Shown: positions 16,908 to 25,065 of the stretch, piece after piece | Position numbering within the stretch: position 1 is the stretch's first letter | Layout: each line of letters opens with the position of its first letter | Assembly (NCBI RefSeq): GCF_036346595.1 | Contig: NZ_CP107834.1 | Span: forward strand, 3,100,001-3,164,000 | Length of the DNA stretch: 64,000 nt | Reading direction: 5' to 3' | Origin: Streptomyces sp. NBC_00525 | GTDB lineage: Bacteria; Actinomycetota; Actinomycetes; Streptomycetales; Streptomycetaceae | The notes under the pieces: generated by a model | Seen by the model: the letters and a program-made list of their open reading frames with translations, nothing else | What the model was told of the DNA's origin: nothing | Database searches by the model: none | Made by a program: the position numbers and the translations under genes

Positions 16908-16921
16908 CCTACACGCTTCGA

Positions 16922-18400
16922 TCAGGTCTGGGCCATGTCCACGAAGCGGGAGTAGTGGCCCTGGAAGGCGACCGTGATCGTCGCCGTCGGGCCGTTTCGG
17001 TGCTTGGCCACGATCAGGTCCGCCTCGCCGGCGCGCGGCGACTCCTTCTCGTAGGCGTCCTCGCGGTGCAGCAGGATCACCATGTCGGCGTCCTGCTCGA
17101 TGGAGCCGGACTCGCGGAGGTCGGAGACCATCGGCTTCTTGTCCGTGCGCTGCTCGGGGCCACGGTTCAGCTGGGAGAGCGCGATGACCGGGAGTTGCAG
17201 CTCCTTGGCCAGCAGCTTGAGGTTTCGCGACATGTCGGAGACCTCCTGCTGGCGGCTCTCGGCGCGCTTGGAGCCGCCGGACTGCATCAGCTGCAGGTAG
17301 TCGATGACCACGAGCTTGAGGTCGTTGCGCTGCTTCAGCCGGCGGCACTTCGCCCGGATCTCCATCATGGAGAGGTTGGGGGAGTCGTCGATGTAGAGCG
17401 GCGCGGCGGAGACGTCCGGCATCCGCCGGGCCAGCCGCGTCCAGTCCTCGTCGGTCATCGTGCCGGAGCGCATGTGGTGCAGGGCCACCCGCGCCTCGGC
17501 GGACAGCAGACGCATGGCGATCTCGTTGCGGCCCATTTCCAGGGAGAAGATCACGCTGGGCATGTTGCTCTTGATCGAGCAGGCGCGGGCGAAGTCCAGC
17601 GCGAGGGTGGACTTACCCATGGCGGGGCGGGCCGCGATGACGACCATCTGACCGGGGTGCAGACCGTTCGTCAGGGCGTCGAGGTCGGTGAAGCCCGTGG
17701 GCACGCCCGTCATCTCGCCGCTGCGGGAGCCGATCGCCTCGATCTCGTCGAGGGCGCCCTCCATGATGTCGCCGAGTGGGAGGTAGTCCTCGCTGGTCCG
17801 CTGCTCGGTGACGGCGTAGATCTCCGCCTGCGCGGAGTTGACGATGTCGTCCACATCGCCGTCCGCCGCGTATCCCATCTGCGTGATCTTCGTACCGGCC
17901 TCGACGAGTCGCCGCAGGACCGCGCGCTCGTGGACGATCTCCGCGTAGTACGAGGCGTTGGCCGCCGTGGGGACCGACTGGACGAGGGTGTGCAGATAGG
18001 GCGCCCCGCCGACCTTGGTGATCTCGCCGCGCTTGACCAGCTCGGCCGCCACGGTGATCGGGTCGGCCGGCTCGCCCTTGGCGTAGAGGTCGAGGATCGC
18101 CTGATAGACGGTCTCGTGCGCCGGGCGGTAGAAGTCGTGGGGCTTGAGGACCTCCACGACCTCCGCGATGGCGTCCTTGGACAGGAGCATGCCGCCGAGC
18201 ACGGACTGCTCCGCGTCGAGGTCCTGGGGCGGCACCCGCTCGAAGCCCGCGGAACCGCCCTCCCAGTCGTGGCTCTCGCGGCCGCGGTCGTGCCGCTCGC
18301 TCCGGTCCCGGTCCTCACTCCTGCGCTGGCGGGAGACGGGCAGCCGGTCGCTGGGGCCGGTGTCCGCCCAGGGGTCGTCCAAGGGTTCGGGAATGCTCAC
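16922..18400 (-). CDS. dnaB: Replicative DNA helicase DnaB
   Basis: A 492-residue hexameric 5'-3' helicase. Residues about 50-150 form the N-terminal domain that contacts primase (PPQDLDAEQSVLGGMLL). The RecA-like motor has Walker A ARPAMGKSTLAL, the LVVIDYLQLM Walker B motif and the SQLNRGPEQR motif. The GTG start (SIPEPLDDPWAD) is set by a strong GGGAGGAGGTG ribosome site; the longer open frame upstream is rejected. Length suits Streptomyces DnaB. The tail (AFQGHYSRFVDMAQT) is intact even though a Tn7-like element starts 8 bp past the stop. Confidence 0.97.
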   Translation of the reverse strand: MSIPEPLDDPWADTGPSDRLPVSRQRRSEDRDRSERHDRGRESHDWEGGSAGFERVPPQDLDAEQSVLGGMLLSKDAIAEVVEVLKPHDFYRPAHETVYQAILDLYAKGEPADPITVAAELVKRGEITKVGGAPYLHTLVQSVPTAANASYYAEIVHERAVLRRLVEAGTKITQMGYAADGDVDDIVNSAQAEIYAVTEQRTSEDYLPLGDIMEGALDEIEAIGSRSGEMTGVPTGFTDLDALTNGLHPGQMVVIAARPAMGKSTLALDFARACSIKSNMPSVIFSLEMGRNEIAMRLLSAEARVALHHMRSGTMTDEDWTRLARRMPDVSAAPLYIDDSPNLSMMEIRAKCRRLKQRNDLKLVVIDYLQLMQSGGSKRAESRQQEVSDMSRNLKLLAKELQLPVIALSQLNRGPEQRTDKKPMVSDLRESGSIEQDADMVILLHREDAYEKESPRAGEADLIVAKHRNGPTATITVAFQGHYSRFVDMAQT

Positions 18401-18859
18401 CCGGCCACCTCCTCCCGTCCGCTCCGCGGACCTAGCCGTGCTCCTCTTTCTTACGGCACGGCACCGACAAACAACGGCCCCGACTCCGGTTCCGGTGTGT
18501 CGAGTTCTGCGGTGCCGCAGAGCCGAAACAGGGTGGGGGCGCCGGACTACGGTAGGCGGCTCCGCACCGTCAGCCAATCTGGTTATCCACAGGCCCTGTG
18601 GACGAGCGCCCCGATGCTGTGGAGAACTCCGCAGAACCTGTGCACGGACCGGGGGACAGCACTGTGGACAAACTCATAGCCTCCCTGCAAACACTGCCGT
18701 GAACTGCGGTTTTTCCATCCACGGGCTGTGGGGGAGAAAAAAATTGGCAGTCGGGCCATGTTCCTGACTCGTCCCGCGCGGGAGTGACCCACAGCCGAGC
18801 AAATGTAAGGACCACAAGCTGATTGCATCTGTTACCTGTGGAAGATTAGATTGGCTGCC
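18401..18859. promoter_or_regulatory. dnaB-MATE divergent intergenic region with DnaA boxes
   Basis: A 459-base gap between divergent genes. It contains a cluster of DnaA-box-like 9-mers: TTATCCACA 18583-18591 (perfect E. coli type), TGTGGACGA 18597-18605, TGTGGAGAA 18618-18626 and TGTGGACAA 18663-18671 (perfect Streptomyces type, reverse). No gene is seen. A weak -35/-10 pair (TTGCAT, 17 bases, TTAGAT) ends just before the MATE ATG. Confidence 0.65.
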
Positions 18860-20197
18860 ATGACCCAGCCACTGGGAACCCCTTCTTCCCGTCGTCGCCG
18901 CCATGATCGCGAGATCATCGCGCTCGCCGTCCCGGCCTTCGGCGCCCTTGTGGCCGAGCCGCTGTTCGTGATGGTCGACAGTGCGATCGTCGGCCATCTC
19001 GGCACTCCCCAACTCGCCGGTCTGGCCGTCGCCGCCGCCCTGCTGACGACCGCGGTGAGCATCTTCGTCTTCCTCGCCTACGCCACCACGGCGGCGGTCG
19101 CCAGACGGGTGGGCGCCGGTGATCTGGCCGCCGCGATCCGCCAGGGCATGGACGGCATCTGGCTGGCGATCCTGCTGGGGGCCGCCGTCATCGCGCTGAC
19201 GCTTCCCCTGGCCCCCTGGCTCGTCGAGATGTTCGGCGCCTCCTCCACAGCGGCACCCCACGCCATCACGTACCTCCGAATCTCCAGCCTCGGCATCCCC
19301 GCGATGCTGGTGGTCATGGCGGCGACCGGAGTCCTCCGCGGCCTCCAGGACACCCGGACCCCGCTCTACGTCGCCATCGGGGGCTTCGCCGCCAACGCGG
19401 TCCTCAACGCCGCCCTCGTCTACGGCGCCGGACTGGGAATCGCCGGTTCGGCCTGGGGCACGGTCATCGCCCAGGTCGCGATGGCCGCCGCCTATCTCGT
19501 CGTGGTCGTACGCGGCGCCCGCAAGCACGGCGCGTCACTGCGCCCCGACGCCGCCGGCATCCGGGCCTGCGCCCAGGCGGGCGCTCCCCTCCTGGTTCGC
19601 ACTCTGTCGCTCCGCGCCGTCCTGCTCATCGCCACCGCGGTGGCCGCCCGGCTCGGTGACACCGACATCGCCGCGCACCAGATCGTCCTGTCCCTGTGGA
19701 GCCTGATGGCCTTCGCGCTCGACGCCATCGCGATCGCCGGGCAGGCCATCATCGGGCGGTACCTCGGTGCGAACGACGCGCAGGGAGCGCGCGAGGCCTG
19801 TCGCCGGATGGTGGAGTGGGGCGTCGCGTCCGGCGTGGTCCTGGGCGTACTGATCGTCCTGGCCCGCCCGCTCTTCGTGCCCCTGTTCACCAGCGACACC
19901 GCAGTCCAGGACGCCCTGCTGCCCGCGCTTCTGGTGGTCGCCGCCACTCAGCCGATCGCCGGTGTCGTCTTCATCCTGGACGGTGTGCTGATGGGCGCCG
20001 GGGACGGGCCGTACCTGGCCTGGGCGATGCTGCTGACCCTGGCCGTCTTCGCTCCGGCGGCCCTGCTGGTCCCCACGCTGGGCGGCGGGCTCGGGGCCCT
20101 GTGGGGCGCGATGGCGCTGATGATGCTCGTACGGATGGCGACGCTCTGGCTCCGTACCCGCTCGGGGAAGTGGCTGGTCACCGGCGCGACCCGCTGA
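18860..20197 (+). CDS. MATE-family efflux transporter
   Basis: A 445-residue membrane protein with 12 hydrophobic segments in two similar halves, typical of the multidrug and toxic-compound extrusion family (DinF/NorM-like). It opens with HDREIIALAVPAFGALVAEP and shows LGTPQLAGLAVAAALLT, a MATE signature. It probably exports a cationic or organic compound using an ion gradient. ATG 18860 is preferred; a TTG nine bases earlier is also in frame. It has no clear Shine-Dalgarno and may be leaderless. Confidence 0.92.
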   Translation: MTQPLGTPSSRRRRHDREIIALAVPAFGALVAEPLFVMVDSAIVGHLGTPQLAGLAVAAALLTTAVSIFVFLAYATTAAVARRVGAGDLAAAIRQGMDGIWLAILLGAAVIALTLPLAPWLVEMFGASSTAAPHAITYLRISSLGIPAMLVVMAATGVLRGLQDTRTPLYVAIGGFAANAVLNAALVYGAGLGIAGSAWGTVIAQVAMAAAYLVVVVRGARKHGASLRPDAAGIRACAQAGAPLLVRTLSLRAVLLIATAVAARLGDTDIAAHQIVLSLWSLMAFALDAIAIAGQAIIGRYLGANDAQGAREACRRMVEWGVASGVVLGVLIVLARPLFVPLFTSDTAVQDALLPALLVVAATQPIAGVVFILDGVLMGAGDGPYLAWAMLLTLAVFAPAALLVPTLGGGLGALWGAMALMMLVRMATLWLRTRSGKWLVTGATR

Positions 20198-20219
20198 CCC
20201 ACCCGAGTCCGTACCGGGT

Positions 20220-20233
20220 GTTTCACGTGAAAC
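20220..20233. promoter_or_regulatory. parS: parS site (perfect)
   Basis: Perfect GTTTCACGTGAAAC in the gap between the converging MATE and rplI genes. It is followed four bases later by the terminator stem at 20238. Confidence 0.95.
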
Positions 20234-20237
20234 GGCG

Positions 20238-20266
20238 AAGGGCCGCACCCTCGGGGTGCGGCCCTT
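20238..20266. terminator. Bidirectional terminator hairpin
   Basis: A perfect 13-bp stem (20238-20250 with 20254-20266, AAGGGCCGCACCC arms) with a TCG loop. It lies between the ends of the rightward MATE gene and the leftward rpsF-ssb-rpsR-rplI cluster. Confidence 0.8.
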
Positions 20267-20292
20267 CACTGTTCTGCTGAGGTGCGGCCCGA

Positions 20293-20739
20293 TCAGGCGG
20301 CAACGACCTCGATGCCGAGCTTCGCAGCGACCTCGGGGTGCAGACGCACGGACACCTGGTGCCCGCCGAGCGTCTTGATCGGCGAACCGAGCTCGACGCG
20401 ACGCTTGTCGACGTCCGGACCACCGGCGGCCTTGATCGCCGAGGCGATGTCGGCCGGGGTGACGGAGCCGAAGAGGCGGCCGGCGTCGCCGGAGCGGACG
20501 GCCAGACGGACCTTCACGCCCTCCAGCTTGGCCTTGACCTCGTTGGCCTGCTCGATCGTGGCGATCTCGTGGATCTTGCGGGCGCGGCGGATCTGCGCCA
20601 CGTCCTTCTCGCCACCCTTGGTCCAGCGGATGGCGAAGCCACGCGGAACCAGGTAGTTACGGGCGTACCCGTCCTTGACGTCGACGACGTCGCCCGCAGC
20701 ACCGAGGCCGGTGACCTCGTGGGTGAGGATGATCTTCAT
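20293..20739 (-). CDS. rplI: Ribosomal protein bL9
   Basis: A 148-residue large-subunit protein. The N-terminal rRNA-binding domain reads [20 protein letters not shown] then [15 protein letters not shown], the bL9 signature. A long connecting helix and the C-terminal domain follow. It is the last gene of the rpsF-ssb-rpsR-rplI cluster, 18 bases after rpsR. Confidence 0.97.
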   Translation of the reverse strand: MKIILTHEVTGLGAAGDVVDVKDGYARNYLVPRGFAIRWTKGGEKDVAQIRRARKIHEIATIEQANEVKAKLEGVKVRLAVRSGDAGRLFGSVTPADIASAIKAAGGPDVDKRRVELGSPIKTLGGHQVSVRLHPEVAAKLGIEVVAA

Positions 20740-20757
20740 GATTCGGTCACCCTTCCC

Positions 20758-20994
20758 TTATCGCGCGGTGGACGTGTAGGGCAGCAGCGCCATCTCACGG
20801 CTGTTCTTGACTGCCGTGGCGACGTCACGCTGGTGCTGCGTGCAGTTGCCGGTGACGCGGCGGGCACGGATCTTGCCGCGGTCGGAAATGAACTTCCGCA
20901 GCATGTTCGTGTCCTTGTAGTCCACGTACTGGGTCTTGTCCTTGCAGAACGCGCAGACCTTCTTCTTAGGCTTGCGCACAGGCGGCTTCGCCAT
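20758..20994 (-). CDS. rpsR: Ribosomal protein bS18
   Basis: A 78-residue small-subunit protein with the bS18 core ([20 protein letters not shown]). It carries CAFC near the N-terminus and GNCTQHQ later, so it looks like the cysteine-bearing, zinc-binding form (C+), as expected for the housekeeping copy. Streptomyces usually has a cysteine-free paralogue controlled by Zur elsewhere. Confidence 0.96.
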   Translation of the reverse strand: MAKPPVRKPKKKVCAFCKDKTQYVDYKDTNMLRKFISDRGKIRARRVTGNCTQHQRDVATAVKNSREMALLPYTSTAR

Positions 20995-21038
20995 GGTGTT
21001 TCTCCTGTGTGATCAAGAAGTGGGGGTGCGAACTCCCC

Positions 21039-21626
21039 CTAGAAGGGGGGCTCGTCCGAGTAGCCGCCGCCGGAGTTTCCACCCCAGCTGCCTCCGCCTT
21101 GCTGGCCCCCGCCCTGGCCGCCGGCCGGCGCGCTCGTGGCCCACGGGTCGTCGGCGGGAGCGCCGCCACCACCCTGCTGGCCACCACTGGGACCGCCGCC
21201 CCAGTTACCGCCACCCTGCTGGCCGCCGCCGTATCCACCCTGGCCGCCCTGGCCACCGCGACCGGTGGTCTTGGTGACCTTGGCCGTGGCGTTCTTGAGG
21301 CTGGGGCCGACTTCCTCGACGTCCAGCTCGTAGACCGTGCGCTTGACGCCCTCGCGGTCTTCGTACGACCGCTGCTTCAGCCGGCCCTGCACGACAACGC
21401 GCATGCCTCGCGTGAGCGACTCGGCGACGTTCTCCGCCGCCTGCCGCCAGACCGAGCAGGTGAGGAACAGGCCTTCGCCGTCCTTCCACTCATTGGTCTG
21501 CCGGTCGAAGATGCGGGGAGTGGACGCGACACGGAACTTCGCGACCGCCGCACCGGACGGGGTGAAGCGCAGCTCGGGGTCGTCGACGAGATTGCCGACG
21601 ACCGTGATGACGGTCTCGCCTGCCAT
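21039..21626 (-). CDS. ssb: Single-stranded DNA-binding protein
   Basis: A 195-residue SSB. Residues 1-110 form the OB fold ([20 protein letters not shown]). A long glycine/glutamine-rich linker follows (about 115-185), ending in the acidic tip SDEPPF that recruits replication and repair proteins. It is the essential SSB of the fork; rpsF and rpsR flank it, the conserved bacterial order. Confidence 0.97.
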   Translation of the reverse strand: MAGETVITVVGNLVDDPELRFTPSGAAVAKFRVASTPRIFDRQTNEWKDGEGLFLTCSVWRQAAENVAESLTRGMRVVVQGRLKQRSYEDREGVKRTVYELDVEEVGPSLKNATAKVTKTTGRGGQGGQGGYGGGQQGGGNWGGGPSGGQQGGGGAPADDPWATSAPAGGQGGGQQGGGSWGGNSGGGYSDEPPF

Positions 21627-21698
21627 GGGTGAACCTCTCGGCGGGGATTTCTTGGCTGCTTGTTGCTACTCGGACCCGATGACCACTGAGCCGGAAGC

Positions 21699-21989
21699 TC
21701 AGTGAATCTCGGGACGGAGGACCTTGGTCCGGAGGACCGACTCGTTCAGGTTCATCTGGCGGTCGAGCTCCTTGACGACCGCAGGCTCGGCCTGCAGGTC
21801 GATGACCGAGTAGATGCCCTCGGGCTTCTTCTTGATCTCGTAAGCGAGACGACGACGGCCCCAGGTGTCGACCTTCTCAACCTTTCCTTCGCCCTCACGG
21901 ACGACGGAGAGGAAGTTCTCGATCAGCGGGGAGACTGCTCGCTCCTCGAGATCGGGGTCGAGGATGACCATCACCTCGTAGTGACGCAT
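21699..21989 (-). CDS. rpsF: Ribosomal protein bS6
   Basis: A 96-residue small-subunit protein starting [19 protein letters not shown], with the [18 protein letters not shown] core of bS6. ATG 21989 is fixed by an AAAGGAGG site just upstream; the longer open frame is a shadow. It is the first gene of the leftward rpsF-ssb-rpsR-rplI operon. It pairs with bS18 in the 30S platform. Confidence 0.97.
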   Translation of the reverse strand: MRHYEVMVILDPDLEERAVSPLIENFLSVVREGEGKVEKVDTWGRRRLAYEIKKKPEGIYSVIDLQAEPAVVKELDRQMNLNESVLRTKVLRPEIH

Positions 21990-22267
21990 GTGGAACCCAC
22001 CTCCTTTGGACTCAGCGGCCACGGTCGTTCCGTGGCAGGAGGGTCGTGATGCGTTGAGCAACGGTGCCCGAGTAAAACAGCCGCCACTGACAGCGCCCTC
22101 GATGAGGAGGGGCGGTCCGTGCCGACCTGGGCAGACACCGGTGCAGACCGACCAGAGTACCCGCAGACCCGCTTCCGGTTGAAATCCGATGGTCAGGGGA
22201 CGCAATCTGTACACATCGGGTGTGAGCGGCGCCACAACCGCGCCGCATGTCGGCCAGGAGGTACTCC

Positions 22268-22582
22268 ATGGCACACGTATCGCGGACCCGCCCCTCCGTC
22301 TCCCTCTTCGCCACGGACGGCAGGCCCCATCCGCTCCAGAACGGGCTCGTGGTGGTCACGCTCGTGCTGGGCGCCCTCGCCTTCATCACGGCGATGTTCC
22401 ACAACCTGCATCTGCTCAGCTCATGGGCCGGACTCATCGGCATCCTCACCGGTGGTTACGGCCAGTACATCTCCGCGACGACGCGCGAGAGGTTCCCCCT
22501 GGTCATCGGCATGGGCGCGTCCGCCATCGGGTTCTTCCTCGGCATGGCCCACGGCGGACTCTTCGGCGGCGTGATCGGCTGA
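22268..22582 (+). CDS. Small membrane protein, unknown function
   Basis: A 104-residue protein with three or four hydrophobic segments ([58 protein letters not shown]). The N-terminus is predicted cytoplasmic. ATG 22268 follows AGGAGG. It is divergent from rpsF. No function can be assigned. Confidence 0.8.
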   Translation: MAHVSRTRPSVSLFATDGRPHPLQNGLVVVTLVLGALAFITAMFHNLHLLSSWAGLIGILTGGYGQYISATTRERFPLVIGMGASAIGFFLGMAHGGLFGGVIG

Positions 22583-22600
22583 CCCCCGCGGTTCCGGTCC

Positions 22601-22629
22601 GGGCGGCTCCGTCACCGACGGGGCCGCCC
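22601..22629. terminator. Terminator hairpin
   Basis: A 13-bp stem with one wobble pair (22601-22613 with 22617-22629) after the small membrane protein gene and before the femX promoter region. Confidence 0.65.
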
Positions 22630-22769
22630 CCGCACGCCACCCGCACGCCGGGCCCGGAACAGGCGGTGCGCGACGGGGCCAGACAGCTCGCTTCCCGGCC
22701 ACAGTAGGCTTCGGCGCGAGAGCCGGAGCCCCTGACCGATGGGGACACACCTGCCGAGGAGCGCCCCGC

Positions 22770-23888
22770 ATGAGCCTGACCCTGAGGACCATCAGCCGAG
22801 AGCAACACCTGGCCTACATCCAGAGTCTGCCCGCGGCCAGTCACATGCAGGTCCCGGCATGGGCGGATGTGAAGGCCGAGTGGCGCTCGGAGAGCCTGGG
22901 CTGGTTCGACAAGACCGGCCAGCTCGTCGGCGCGGGCCTGGTGCTCTACCGGCAGCTCCCCAAGATCAAGCGGTACCTGGCCTATCTGCCCGAGGGCCCG
23001 GTCATCAACTGGTACGCCCCCAACCTGGGCGACTGGCTGCAGCCGATGCTCGCGCACCTCAAGCAGCAGGGCGCCTTCTCCGTGAAGATGGGCCCCCCGG
23101 TCGTCATCCGCCGCTGGGACGCGGCGGCCATCAAGGCCGGCATCCAGGACCCGGAGGTCAAGCGCCTGCGCGACGTCGAGGCCACCCACATCGAGCCGCG
23201 CGCCTTCGAGGTCGCCGACCGGCTCCGGAAGATGGGCTGGCAGCAGGGCGAGGACGGCGGTGCCGGGTTCGGTGACGTCCAGCCGCGTTACGTGTTCCAG
23301 GTGCCGCTGGCGAACCGTTCGCTGGAGGACGTCCACAAGGGCTTCAACCAGCTGTGGCGGCGCAACATCAAGAAGGCCGAGAAGGCCGGCGTCGAGGTCG
23401 TCCAGGGCAGCTACGCGGAGCTGGCCGAGTGGCAGCGGCTGTACGAGATCACGGCGGAGCGCGACCGCTTCCGCCCGCGCCCGCTCGGCTACTTCCAGCG
23501 CATGTGGACGGCCCTCAACAGCGAGGACCCCAACCGGATGCGGCTCTACTTCGCCCGTCACGAGGGGGAGAACGTCGCGGCGGCGACCATGCTGATCGTC
23601 GGCGGCCACGTCTGGTACTCGTACGGCGCCTCCGCCAACCACAAGCGCGAGGTCCGCCCCTCGAACGCGATGCAGTGGCGGATGCTGCGCGACGCGTACG
23701 CCATGGGCGCCACGGTCTACGACCTGCGCGGCATCTCCGACTCGCTGGACGAGACCGACCACCTCTTCGGCCTGATCCAGTTCAAGGTCGGCACCGGCGG
23801 GCAGGCGGCGGAGTACCTGGGCGAGTGGGACTTCCCGCTCAACAAGCTCCTGCACAAGGCACTCGACATCTACATGTCGCGTCGCTGA
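22770..23888 (+). CDS. femX: FemX/FemABX-type peptidoglycan bridge aminoacyltransferase
   Basis: A 372-residue cytoplasmic enzyme with the twin GNAT folds of the Fem family. Recognisable parts are QVPAWADVKAEWRSESLGWF at the N-terminus and WRRNIKKAEKAGVEV plus YSYGASANHKREVRPSNAM in the second half. Fem enzymes transfer an amino acid from aminoacyl-tRNA to lipid II; in Streptomyces the bridge residue is glycine. It is followed by an alanine-racemase-like gene and lies near a class A PBP, which suits a wall-synthesis locus. Confidence 0.9.
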   Translation: MSLTLRTISREQHLAYIQSLPAASHMQVPAWADVKAEWRSESLGWFDKTGQLVGAGLVLYRQLPKIKRYLAYLPEGPVINWYAPNLGDWLQPMLAHLKQQGAFSVKMGPPVVIRRWDAAAIKAGIQDPEVKRLRDVEATHIEPRAFEVADRLRKMGWQQGEDGGAGFGDVQPRYVFQVPLANRSLEDVHKGFNQLWRRNIKKAEKAGVEVVQGSYAELAEWQRLYEITAERDRFRPRPLGYFQRMWTALNSEDPNRMRLYFARHEGENVAAATMLIVGGHVWYSYGASANHKREVRPSNAMQWRMLRDAYAMGATVYDLRGISDSLDETDHLFGLIQFKVGTGGQAAEYLGEWDFPLNKLLHKALDIYMSRR

Positions 23889-24014
23889 TCACCACCCAAG
23901 AGCCGCTGATCACCGCCCCAGAGCTGACGAAACGGGCTTCATTCGTTTCAATGGGGCCTGAACACGCTTTCCCATCCGTTCCACCTCAGCCACCAGAAGG
24001 GTTCCGGACCGGCC

Positions 24015-25046
24015 ATGGCGCTCTCCCTGTACGTCGACACCGCGCGCTGGCGGGCGCACCAGAAGTCCGTTATCGACCAGTTCCCGGGCATCGTGCCGGT
24101 CTGCAAGGGCAACGGCTACGGCTTCGGCCACGAGCGGCTGGCCGACGAGGCGATCCGCTTCGGCTCCGACATCCTCGCGGTCGGCACCACCTACGAGGCG
24201 GCCCGCATCAAGGACTGGTTCAGCGGCGATCTGCTGGTCCTCACCCCGTTCCGGCGCGGTGAGGAGCCGGTGCCGCTGCCCGACCGCGTCGTACGGTCCG
24301 TGTCGTCCGTGGACGGGGTGCACGCCCTGGTGGGCGCCCGTGTCGTCATCGAGTGCATGAGCTCGATGAAGCGCCACGGCGTCAAGGAGGAGGAGCTGGG
24401 CCTCCTGCACGCCGCCATCGAGGACGTACGCCTCGAAGGCTTCGCCCTGCACCTGCCGCTGGACCGTACGGACGGCTCGGACGCCGTCGAGGAGGTCATC
24501 GCGTGGATGGACCGCCTCCGGGCGGCCCGGCTGCCGCTGCACACGATGTTCGTCAGCCATCTGCGCGCCGACGAGCTGGCCCGGCTGCAGCAGCAGTTCC
24601 CGCAGACCCGGTTCCGCGCCCGCATCGGCACCCGGCTCTGGCTCGGGGACCACGAGGCGACGGAGTACCGGGGCGCCGTGCTCGACGTCACCCGCGTCGT
24701 GAAGGGCGACCGGTTCGGCTACCGGCAGCAGAAGGCCGCGTCCGACGGCTGGCTGGTCGTCGTCGCCGGCGGCACCTCGCACGGCGTGGGCCTGGAGGCG
24801 CCGAAGGCGCTGCACGGCGTGATGCCGCGCGCCAAGGGCGTCGCCCGCGCGGGCCTGGCGACCGTGAACCGCAACCTGTCGCCCTTCGTCTGGGCGGGCA
24901 AGCAGCGCTGGTTCGCCGAGCCCCCGCACATGCAGGTGTCGATCCTGTTCGTACCGGCCGACGCCGAGGAGCCCCGGGTGGGCGACGAACTGGTGGCACA
25001 CCTGCGCCACACGACCACCCAGTACGACCGCCTCGTCGAGCGCTGA
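24015..25046 (+). CDS. Alanine racemase-like PLP enzyme
   Basis: A 343-residue protein with the alanine racemase N-terminal barrel. The PLP lysine lies in IVPVCKGNGYGFG, close to the canonical KADAYGHG. IGTRLWLGDHEATEYRG and VVKGDRFGYRQQKA correspond to the C-terminal domain; the tyrosine in GDRFGY may be the second catalytic base. It is shorter and more diverged than the housekeeping Alr, so the substrate may not be alanine. The gene follows femX by 126 bases, and the pair is plausibly functionally linked. Confidence 0.8.
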   Translation: MALSLYVDTARWRAHQKSVIDQFPGIVPVCKGNGYGFGHERLADEAIRFGSDILAVGTTYEAARIKDWFSGDLLVLTPFRRGEEPVPLPDRVVRSVSSVDGVHALVGARVVIECMSSMKRHGVKEEELGLLHAAIEDVRLEGFALHLPLDRTDGSDAVEEVIAWMDRLRAARLPLHTMFVSHLRADELARLQQQFPQTRFRARIGTRLWLGDHEATEYRGAVLDVTRVVKGDRFGYRQQKAASDGWLVVVAGGTSHGVGLEAPKALHGVMPRAKGVARAGLATVNRNLSPFVWAGKQRWFAEPPHMQVSILFVPADAEEPRVGDELVAHLRHTTTQYDRLVER

Positions 25047-25065
25047 GCCCGCACGCCCGCCCCGC

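Larger units (their letters stand above)
7958..16913. mobile_element. Tn7-like transposon inserted behind dnaB
   Basis: An 8,956-bp element. Left terminus TGTAGGTTCTCAC (7958) and right terminus TTGAGACCCTACA (ending 16913) are imperfect inverted repeats of TGTAGGNTCTCA. It carries tnsA, tnsB, tnsC and tniQ as one leftward operon starting near the right end, as in Tn7, and four small cargo genes near the left end. The right end lies 8 bp past the dnaB stop codon. Flanking pentamers are CGCGC (left) and CGCTT (right), so a perfect 5-bp target duplication is not seen. No TnsE, CRISPR or resistance gene is present. Confidence 0.85.

Noticed and set aside
7752..16913. Integrative element using a tyrosine or serine integrase
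   Set aside because: No integrase gene is present; the transposase set and end repeats fit a Tn7-like element.
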